Made by a program: the position numbers and the translations under genes. From TMP-24 sp041397305 (GTDB lineage Bacteria; Pseudomonadota; Alphaproteobacteria; Rhodobacterales; Rhodobacteraceae), in the NCBI GenBank assembly GCA_041397305.1, contig JAWKWX010000005.1, positions 154,478-218,477 on the forward strand: 64,000 nucleotides of DNA, read 5' to 3'. Of the stretch, positions 59,108 through 64,000 are shown piece after piece. The first letter of the stretch is position 1; each line of letters opens with the position of its first letter. The notes beneath the pieces were generated by a model that saw only the letters and a list, made by a program, of their open reading frames with translations, made no database searches and had not been told where the DNA came from.

Positions 59108-59595
59108 GGCAGCGCCTCGATCTTCAGGATCTCGAGCTCGATGTTGCCCGCCGGACGGCGCCAGGTGACAAGGTCGCCCGCGCGCGCCCCGAACAGCGCG
59201 CGGGCGAGGGGGGAATGGGGGGCGATGCGGCCGAGGCTGGCGTCGGCCTCGTCCTCGCCGACGATGTCGTAGGCGGTCTCCTGGCCCTCCTCGTCGGCCA
59301 CGGTGACGCGGGTGGCGAAGGCGGCCTCGCGCGGTGTGTCGGGCGGCGGGGTGAGGATCGCGCTTGCGAGCCGGGCCGTCAGATAGCGGATGTCGCGTTC
59401 GGCGGCGCGTTCGGGCAGGCGGTCGAGCCGGTCGGGGCGGGCCTTGAGGGCGGCGAGCGATGCCTGGGCCTCGGCGAGGCGCCGCTGCAGATCGGCAAGG
59501 CCGCGGGGGGTGACATAGTTCGGATGGGGCGAGAGCGGCAGGTCGGGGAGCGGCGCCGTGTCCGGGCCGTCCTCCTTCACGAAGGCGCGGCTCAT
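59101..59595 (-). CDS. GreA/GreB-family transcription factor, divergent coiled-coil tip
   Basis: A 164-residue protein. The C-terminal FKBP-like domain is standard (YDIVGEDEADASLGRIAPHSPLARALFGARAGDLVTWRRPAGNIELEIL). The N-terminal coiled coil runs from YVTPRGLADLQRRLAEAQ to RDIRYLTARLASA. The loop between its helices, where GreA/GreB have the acidic DLKEN/GDRSEN tip that activates RNA cleavage, reads RPDRLDRLPERAAER and lacks that pattern. It may bind RNA polymerase without cleavage stimulation, as other secondary-channel factors do. It overlaps both neighbours. Confidence 0.85.
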   Translation of the reverse strand: MSRAFVKEDGPDTAPLPDLPLSPHPNYVTPRGLADLQRRLAEAQASLAALKARPDRLDRLPERAAERDIRYLTARLASAILTPPPDTPREAAFATRVTVADEEGQETAYDIVGEDEADASLGRIAPHSPLARALFGARAGDLVTWRRPAGNIELEILKIEALPC

Positions 59596-60044
59596 GGCGC
59601 GATCTCCTCGAGCGGATCGTAATGGGCGGCGGAGGTTTGCGCGAAGGCAATCGCGGCGAGACTGTAGGGCTTCAGCCGGATCTGGCCAAGTTCATGGGCG
59701 GCAAAGAAGCGTCGCCGTGACACGACCTTTTGCGGATCGCGCCAGGCCGGGTCGATGCTGCCGCCGGCGAAGCTGCAGCGGAAGAAAAGATCGACCTGGT
59801 GAAAGCCCGATCGCGGATCGTGGAATTCGTTCACGAGCGCGAGCGGGCCGACCGCGATCTCGATCCCGCATTCCTCGTGCAATTCGCGGCGGAGGTTGTC
59901 GGGCAGCGAGGTGCCGGGCTCGGCCCCGCCGCCCGGCGCGCACCAGAGGTCGGAGCGCCTGCCGGGATAGGCGTTGACAAGGAGAAGCCGTTCCTCGTGC
60001 ACAAGGATGGCGCGGACGGCGAGGCGGGGCGAGCGGACCTTCAT
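59592..60044 (-). CDS. Nudix hydrolase with altered Nudix box
   Basis: A 150-residue Nudix-fold protein. AVRAILVHEERLLLVNAYPGRRSDLWCAPGGGAEPGTSLPDN leads to the catalytic helix RRELHEECGIEI. The REUxEExGU part is intact, but the upstream Glu of the G-x5-E motif is Thr (GGAEPGT). The protein may still bind metal through the helix glutamates. The substrate, perhaps a nucleoside diphosphate derivative, is unknown. First of the Nudix-Gre-GNAT operon, with a 4-base overlap to the Gre gene. Confidence 0.88.
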   Translation of the reverse strand: MKVRSPRLAVRAILVHEERLLLVNAYPGRRSDLWCAPGGGAEPGTSLPDNLRRELHEECGIEIAVGPLALVNEFHDPRSGFHQVDLFFRCSFAGGSIDPAWRDPQKVVSRRRFFAAHELGQIRLKPYSLAAIAFAQTSAAHYDPLEEIAP

Positions 60045-60101
60045 GGGCGGGACTGTGCCTGTCGCCCGCCCGTGACGCAAGGGCGCGGCGGGGAGGGAAG
60101 C

Positions 60102-60164
60102 GTGACGGGCTGCGCGACGGGCCGCGTGATGGGCTGGCGTGATGGGCTGGCGTGATGGGCGCGG
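60102..60164. repeat. 12/13-base tandem repeat, five units
   Basis: Two 12-base units (GTGACGGGCTGC, GCGACGGGCCGC) are followed by three 13-base units (GTGATGGGCTGGC twice, GTGATGGGCGCGG). The array lies in the divergent space between the Nudix and lipase genes, 18 bases before the latter's start codon. Confidence 0.75.
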
Positions 60165-60182
60165 AGCGATTATTTCAGTACG

Positions 60183-60908
60183 ATGATCCGCATCCTTCTC
60201 CTCTTCTGCCTGTGGTTCGCCGCGCCCGTGGCACGGGCTGATTGCGTGGTTCTGCTGCACGGGCTGGCGCGCACCGACGCGTCGCTCCGGATCATGGAGC
60301 GGGCGCTGGAGGAGCGCGGCTACCAGGTGGTCAATTCCGCCTATCCCTCGACCGAGGCGCCGATCGAGGATCTGGTGCGCTTCTATGTGACACCCGCCGT
60401 TGCCGCCTGCGGCGAGGACCGGGTGAATTTCGTCACCCATTCCATGGGCGGCATCCTGGCCCGCGCCTGGCTGGCCGACCACCGGCCCAGGCGCATGGGC
60501 CGCGTGGTGATGCTGGCGCCCCCCAACAGGGGATCGGAACTGGTCGATACGTTCGGCGGGCTCACGCTGTTCGACTGGGTGAACGGCCCGGCGGGGCTGG
60601 AACTGGGGACCGATCCGGCGAGCGTGCCGAACCGGCTTGGCATGGCACGTTTCGATCTGGGGATCATTGCGGGCGACTGGTCGCTGAACCCGATCTATTC
60701 CTATGTGATCGGGGGGGCGGACGACGGCAAGGTTTCGGTCGAGGCGACGAAGATCGGCGGGATGAACGACCATATCGTGCTGCCGGTCACCCATACGTTC
60801 ATGATGAACAACCCGCTGGTGATCGCCCAGGTCGAAGCGTTTCTCTCGACCGGCCGGTTCGACCGCAGGCTGACCTACTGGCAGGCGCTCGGAGAGCTTC
60901 TGCCGTAA
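60183..60908 (+). CDS. secreted alpha/beta-fold lipase/esterase
   Basis: A 241-residue exported hydrolase: signal peptide MIRILLLFCLWFAAPVARA, then CVVLLHGLARTDAS (oxyanion loop), VNFVTHSMGGILARAWLAD (nucleophile Ser in THSMGG), LAPPNRGSELVD, and a His in LPVTHTFMM near the end. The pattern is that of small lipases/PGAP1-like esterases acting in the periplasm. The substrate is unknown. The start follows a tandem-repeat array, with no strong ribosome site. It converges on modC. Confidence 0.88.
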   Translation: MIRILLLFCLWFAAPVARADCVVLLHGLARTDASLRIMERALEERGYQVVNSAYPSTEAPIEDLVRFYVTPAVAACGEDRVNFVTHSMGGILARAWLADHRPRRMGRVVMLAPPNRGSELVDTFGGLTLFDWVNGPAGLELGTDPASVPNRLGMARFDLGIIAGDWSLNPIYSYVIGGADDGKVSVEATKIGGMNDHIVLPVTHTFMMNNPLVIAQVEAFLSTGRFDRRLTYWQALGELLP

Positions 60909-60914
60909 GGTCGC

Positions 60915-61982
60915 TCAGTCACGGGCGAGCGCCACGGATTTCACGATCGCATGGCAATGGCTGCCGACGGCAAGGCCAAGCGTCTCGACCGATCGACGGG
61001 TGAGGCGGGCGCGGAGCGTCGCCCCCGCAGCCGCCAGATGAACATCGACGGAGGCAGCGTCTAGGTCGGTCAGGCCCCTGACCCGGGCGGGCAGGACGTT
61101 CAGCGCACTGAGGCCCTGCGGCGGCGTGCTGGCGATCATCACGTCGCGGGCGCGGACCACCAGCCGCAGTGCCTCGCCCGGTGCAGGCTCGGGATGGAGC
61201 GCGGGCAGGATCAGGCTTCCCTCGGGCAGGGAGAGGCGGCAGAGGCCCTGCGGCTCCGGACCCGCATACCGGGCCTCGATCAGGCTGCCCGGCTCTTCCG
61301 CGCCGAAGGCGGGGGCGGCGCGCGGGTCGGCGAGGACCTCGGCGGTCGGACCCTGGGCCCGCACCCGGCCTTGGGCGAGCGCGACGGTGCGGGTGGCGAG
61401 GCGGGCCACTTCGCCCAGCGAGTGGCTGACATAGAGGATCGGCAGGTGCGCCTCGTCGCGCAGCCGCTCGATCAGCGGCAGGAGTGCGGCGCGGCTTGCG
61501 GCGTCGAGCGCCGAAAGCGGCTCGTCCATCAGCAGAAGGCGCGGACGGGCGAGGAGCGTGCGGGCAAGCGCCACCCGCTGCGCCTCGCCGCCCGACAGCG
61601 TGGCGGGGCGGCGGGAGAGGAGGGGGGTGAGGCCAAACCTGTCCGCCGTCGGCAGGAGGTCGGGCAGGCAGGCGGCGCGGCGGGCGGCATAGGCGAGGTT
61701 GCCCGCCACGTCGAGATGATCGAAGAGCCGGGACGCCTGAAAGACCAGGCCGACGCGGCGCCGGTGCGGGGGGGTGAAATGGCGGCCATCCTCCCAGGTC
61801 TCGTCGCCGAAGCGGATCAGCCCGCCCGTGCGCTCGAACCCGGCGATGGCGCGCAGGATCGAGCTTTTGCCCGCGCCCGAGGGGCCGAAGATCGCGGTAA
61901 GGCCGGTGCCGGGCAGGGTCAGATCGACCTCGATCCCCCGGGCTCCGTGCGGCAGGCGGAAGGCAAGGCGCAGACCGGTCAT
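60915..61982 (-). CDS. modC: molybdate ABC transporter ATP-binding protein
   Basis: A 355-residue ATPase driving molybdate import. Walker A is GPSGAGKSS, the signature LSGGEAQRVALARTLLARP, Walker B LLLMDEPLSALD, and the H-loop YVSHSLGEVARLA. The C-terminal region (from about residue 285) is a TOBE/Mop-like molybdate-sensing domain with ALNVLPARVRGLTDLDAASVDVHL. Its ATG overlaps the modB stop by 4 bases. Last gene of modABC. Confidence 0.95.
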   Translation of the reverse strand: MTGLRLAFRLPHGARGIEVDLTLPGTGLTAIFGPSGAGKSSILRAIAGFERTGGLIRFGDETWEDGRHFTPPHRRRVGLVFQASRLFDHLDVAGNLAYAARRAACLPDLLPTADRFGLTPLLSRRPATLSGGEAQRVALARTLLARPRLLLMDEPLSALDAASRAALLPLIERLRDEAHLPILYVSHSLGEVARLATRTVALAQGRVRAQGPTAEVLADPRAAPAFGAEEPGSLIEARYAGPEPQGLCRLSLPEGSLILPALHPEPAPGEALRLVVRARDVMIASTPPQGLSALNVLPARVRGLTDLDAASVDVHLAAAGATLRARLTRRSVETLGLAVGSHCHAIVKSVALARD

Positions 61983-62656
61983 GCTTTGCGGCCGGTGTGG
62001 CGGTTGACGGCGTAGAGGGCCAGCAGCACCGCGAAAGAAAGCGCGACGAGCAGGGCGGAGAGGACATGCGCGGCCCGATAATCCGCGCGCTCCACCTGTT
62101 CATAGATGGCGATGGAGATCAGCCGCGTCTCGCCCGGGATATTGCCGCCGACCATCAGCACCACGCCGAATTCGCCGAGCGTATGGGCGAAGGTGAGGAC
62201 GGCGGCGGTCAGATAGCCCCGAAGCGATAGGGGCAGGGCGACCGTGAGGAAAGCGTCAAGCGGCCGGGCGCCGAGGCTTGCGGCGGTTTCCAGCGGACCG
62301 GGCCCGAGGGCGGAGAAGGCGGCTTGCAGCGGCTGGACGGTGAAGGGCAGGGAATAGAGGAGCGAGGCGATGACCAGGCCCGCGAAGGAGAAGGTGAGGG
62401 TCTGGCCGGTGAGCGACGCCCAGGCGGCGCCGAGGGGGGCTTGCGGGTTGAAGGCGAGAAGCAGGTAGAAACCGAGGACCGTGGGCGGCAGGACGAGCGG
62501 CAGCGCGGTCAGCGCCTCGATGAGTGGCACGAGGCGCGCGCGACTGCGCGCCAGCCACCAGGCGAGCGGCGTGCCGAGAAGCAAAAGAAGCGCCGTCACC
62601 AGCGCCGCGAGGCGCAGCGTCAGCCACAGGGGCGCGAGGTCGGGCAGGGCGGTCAT
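61979..62656 (-). CDS. modB: molybdate ABC transporter permease
   Basis: A 225-residue inner-membrane permease with about five spans. LTALPLVLPPTVLGFYLLLAF is the characteristic ModB segment, and ETAASLGARPLDAFLTVALPLSLRG is the EAA loop that meets ModC. FAHTLGEFGVVLMVGGNIPGETR is the conserved gate region. It starts 10 bases after modA and overlaps modC. Confidence 0.95.
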   Translation of the reverse strand: MTALPDLAPLWLTLRLAALVTALLLLLGTPLAWWLARSRARLVPLIEALTALPLVLPPTVLGFYLLLAFNPQAPLGAAWASLTGQTLTFSFAGLVIASLLYSLPFTVQPLQAAFSALGPGPLETAASLGARPLDAFLTVALPLSLRGYLTAAVLTFAHTLGEFGVVLMVGGNIPGETRLISIAIYEQVERADYRAAHVLSALLVALSFAVLLALYAVNRHTGRKA

Positions 62657-62666
62657 CGTTCAGCGC

Positions 62667-63398
62667 TCATGGCAGGCCGTACCCCGCCGCCCCGATGATC
62701 TTGCGCGCGGCCGGGGTGGACAGGAAGGCCAGAAAGCCCGCCGCAGCCCCGTTGCCGGCACCATGGGGCAGCAGCACCGCCGACTGGATCAGCGGCGCAT
62801 GATCCTTCGCCGGGATCGCCCAGGCGCTGCCGCCGGCCTCCGCCGTCAGCGAGGAGGCCGCGACGAAGCCCAGATCGGCCGCACCGCTTGCCACCAGTGT
62901 GAAGGCCTGGCCGATGTTCTCGCCGGTGACGAGCTTCGGTCGGACCTCTTCGGCAAGGCCCAGATGGTCCAGCACCTCCATCGCCGCCTGGCCGTAAGGC
63001 GCCAGATCGGGATTGGCGATCGCGACATGGCGCGCGGCGCGCAGCGCGGCGGCCGGATCGGACAGGTCGCGCGCCGCATCGGCGGACCAGAGCGCGAGGC
63101 GGCCGCGCGCATAGGGCCGCGCCGTACCCTCGACAGCCAGCCCTTCGGCGAGCAGCCGGGCGGGTGTCGTGCTGTCGGCCGACAGGAAGGCGTCGAACGG
63201 CGCGCCGGCCGCGATCTGGGCGGAGAGCTTGCCGGTCGCACCGGCGGTGATCCTGATCTCGTCACCGGTTTCCGCCGCATAGGCCTGCGCCAGCACCTCG
63301 GTCACAGGCGCGAAATTCGTGGCGACCGCGATCAGGGCGGTTTCGGCGCGAAGCGCCGACGGCAGGAGCAGGCACAGGAGAACGAGCAGGCGGGTCAT
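62667..63398 (-). CDS. modA: molybdate ABC transporter periplasmic binding protein
   Basis: A 243-residue binding protein: signal peptide MTRLLVLLCLLLPSALRA, then IAVATNFAPVTEVLAQAY, ITAGATGKLSAQIAAGAPFDAFLSAD and ANPDLAPYGQAAMEVLDHLG, the oxyanion-binding segments of ModA. It feeds molybdate or tungstate to ModBC. The start at 63398 is fixed by the signal peptide. A 26-base palindrome immediately upstream is probably its molybdenum operator. Confidence 0.94.
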   Translation of the reverse strand: MTRLLVLLCLLLPSALRAETALIAVATNFAPVTEVLAQAYAAETGDEIRITAGATGKLSAQIAAGAPFDAFLSADSTTPARLLAEGLAVEGTARPYARGRLALWSADAARDLSDPAAALRAARHVAIANPDLAPYGQAAMEVLDHLGLAEEVRPKLVTGENIGQAFTLVASGAADLGFVAASSLTAEAGGSAWAIPAKDHAPLIQSAVLLPHGAGNGAAAGFLAFLSTPAARKIIGAAGYGLP

Positions 63399-63407
63399 GG
63401 CCGGGTT

Positions 63408-63433
63408 CCGTTGTTTCCGTACGGATATAACGG
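63408..63433. promoter_or_regulatory. molybdenum-responsive operator (Mo-box) candidate before modA
   Basis: A 26-base inverted repeat with 13-base arms matching at 11 positions: CCGTTGTTTCCGT against the complement of ACGGATATAACGG. The CGTTATAT-type half-site is like ModE/MopAB boxes in Rhodobacter relatives. It lies 10 bases upstream of modA and 21 bases after the modE-like stop. Repression of modABC by Mo-bound regulator is inferred. Confidence 0.7.
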
Positions 63434-63453
63434 CGCCTGCGCGGCGGCAACCG

Positions 63454-63825
63454 CTATTTCCTGCGGGACATATCGGTGGTGAAGGCCGCGATCGCCGCGA
63501 TCTCCGCCGCGCTTGCCCCGGCGCTCGCCGCCTCGGCCCGGCGATAGAGCGCCAGCACCTCGGCACCCCGCGCGGTCAGCTCCGCGCCGCCGCGACCCGC
63601 CCCCCCGCGCGAGGCCACGACGAGCGGCGCGTCGAACATCGCGTTCAGCACTTCCACAAGCCCCCAGGCGCGCTTGTAGCTCATCCCCATCCGCCGCCCC
63701 GCCGCCGAGATCGAGCCGGTCGCGGCAATCCCCTCAAGAAGGTCAGCCTTGCCCGGCCCGATCCAGAGCCCCGGACCGATCATCACCTTCAGTCGCAGGC
63801 GGGGGTAGCGGTCCTTTTCTTCCAT
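63454..63825 (-). CDS. ModE-like winged-helix regulator lacking Mop domains
   Basis: A 123-residue DNA-binding protein with the ModE N-terminal fold: LWIGPGKADLLEGIAATGSISAAGRRMGMSYKRAWGLVEVLN, the recognition helix in the middle. Full ModE has two extra Mop/TOBE domains for molybdate; here the protein ends after a short Ala-rich helix, so it must sense metal by another route or act constitutively. It lies upstream of modABC in the same direction, with the Mo-box between. The start is uncertain: 63825, or 63858 inside a dispersed repeat. Confidence 0.88.
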   Translation of the reverse strand: MEEKDRYPRLRLKVMIGPGLWIGPGKADLLEGIAATGSISAAGRRMGMSYKRAWGLVEVLNAMFDAPLVVASRGGAGRGGAELTARGAEVLALYRRAEAASAGASAAEIAAIAAFTTDMSRRK

Positions 63826-63846
63826 TCCATGCCCCGGGGCGGATTG

Positions 63847-63888
63847 CCCCTTTCCCATCTTCCGTTCTCAAATATCCTGCGGGGGAGC
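63847..63888 (-). repeat. dispersed intergenic repeat, copy 6
   Basis: Read on the minus strand: GCTCCCCCGCAGGATATTTG, then AGAACGGAAGATGGGAAAGGGG. It matches copy 1 in CCCCCG.AGGATA and ACGGAAGATTGGG-like parts, and copy 5 in GATATTTG. It lies at the 5' end of the modE-like gene. Confidence 0.5.
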
Positions 63889-63951
63889 GCGAGGGGGCGC
63901 AAGGCCCCGTCGCAGATCGGGGCCATGTCGCAGATCGGCAGGGGAAAGAGC

Positions 63952-64000
63952 ATGACCAAAGTCACCGTCGCCGCCACCCAGTTCGCCTGTTCCTGGAACC
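63952..64000 (+). CDS. nitrilase-family amidase, N-terminal fragment (N-carbamoylputrescine amidase-like)
   Basis: Only 16 codons before the window ends: MTKVTVAATQFACSWN. The VTVAATQ.ACSW start is the hallmark of N-carbamoylputrescine amidase (AguB) and related carbon-nitrogen hydrolases, which split N-carbamoylputrescine to putrescine in polyamine synthesis. GGGGAAAG precedes the ATG. A direct repeat of GTCGCAGATCGG (63909 and 63927) lies upstream. The rest of the protein is outside the window, so the subfamily is tentative. Confidence 0.6.
   Translation, partial: MTKVTVAATQFACSWN

Overview
The window is G+C-rich, gene-dense alphaproteobacterial chromosome, most likely from the Rhodobacteraceae/Paracoccaceae. 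The evidence is mutually supporting: a four-subunit sarcosine oxidase operon, a VPLPA-CTERM surface protein, a DUF1289-ruvX-ccmI string, an imuA-imuB-dnaE2 cassette preceded by the GTTC-N7-GTTC LexA site typical of Rhodobacter relatives, CIRCE-controlled groESL, and protein sequences that read like that family throughout. No rRNA, CRISPR array, plasmid or phage genes were seen.

Layout. 0-9.9 kb: a glutathione S-transferase with a Cys-rich tail, coaBC-dut-E1-like enzyme, an amino-acid ABC transporter (binding protein and permease), an M3 oligopeptidase, a VPLPA-CTERM protein and a DAO-family oxidase. 9.9-16.6 kb: a GH25 lipoprotein, a Tat-exported multicopper oxidase, an AhpD-like protein behind an FNR-type box, dusA, a TauE-type exporter, and the overlapping set ccmI-ruvX-DUF1289. 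16.6-22.5 kb: sarcosine oxidase soxB-soxD-soxA-soxG, interrupted between B and D by about 450 bp that hold a short gene on the opposite strand. 22.5-29.1 kb: secreted proteins of unknown function, Fe-type SOD, a phosphoesterase, a TraB/GumN protein, a LOG protein, a LysM protein and an ArsR regulator. 29.2-37.9 kb: ATM1-type exporter, YfgM-like protein, bamB, der, an FkbM-glycosyltransferase fusion and serS.

37.9-45.5 kb is the one clearly accessory region. It has degenerate IS481 and IS256 transposase pieces joined end to end, a complete tRNA-Ser(GCU), the SOS mutagenesis cassette dnaE2-imuB-imuA (minus strand, with a LexA box), a stranded tRNA 3' end, and a truncated IS3-type OrfA. The tRNA-Ser and the tRNA fragment are each followed by the same roughly 160-bp flank. 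The cassette is therefore bracketed by a diverged direct duplication, which looks like an old tRNA-associated insertion.

45.5-64 kb is housekeeping again: prs, an alpha/beta hydrolase, threonine aldolase, a YcgN-type protein, ribF, a MaoC hydratase, a HAD phosphatase, family II pyrophosphatase, an MBL hydrolase with a second TraB protein, groESL, an EamA transporter, a GNAT-Gre-Nudix overlap operon, a lipase-like protein, and modE-like/modABC with a near-perfect 26-bp palindrome in front of modA. The window ends in the first codons of a nitrilase-family amidase.

Two kinds of small repeats recur. One is a short element with a GATATTT...AAGATGAAG-like core at gene ends (six degenerate copies). 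The other is C/G-rich REP-like palindromes. The points most worth checking are the tRNA-bracketed mutasome cassette, the overlooked small gene and structured leader inside the sarcosine oxidase operon, the operator-like arrays upstream of soxB and modA, and several enzymes with altered key residues or extra domains.
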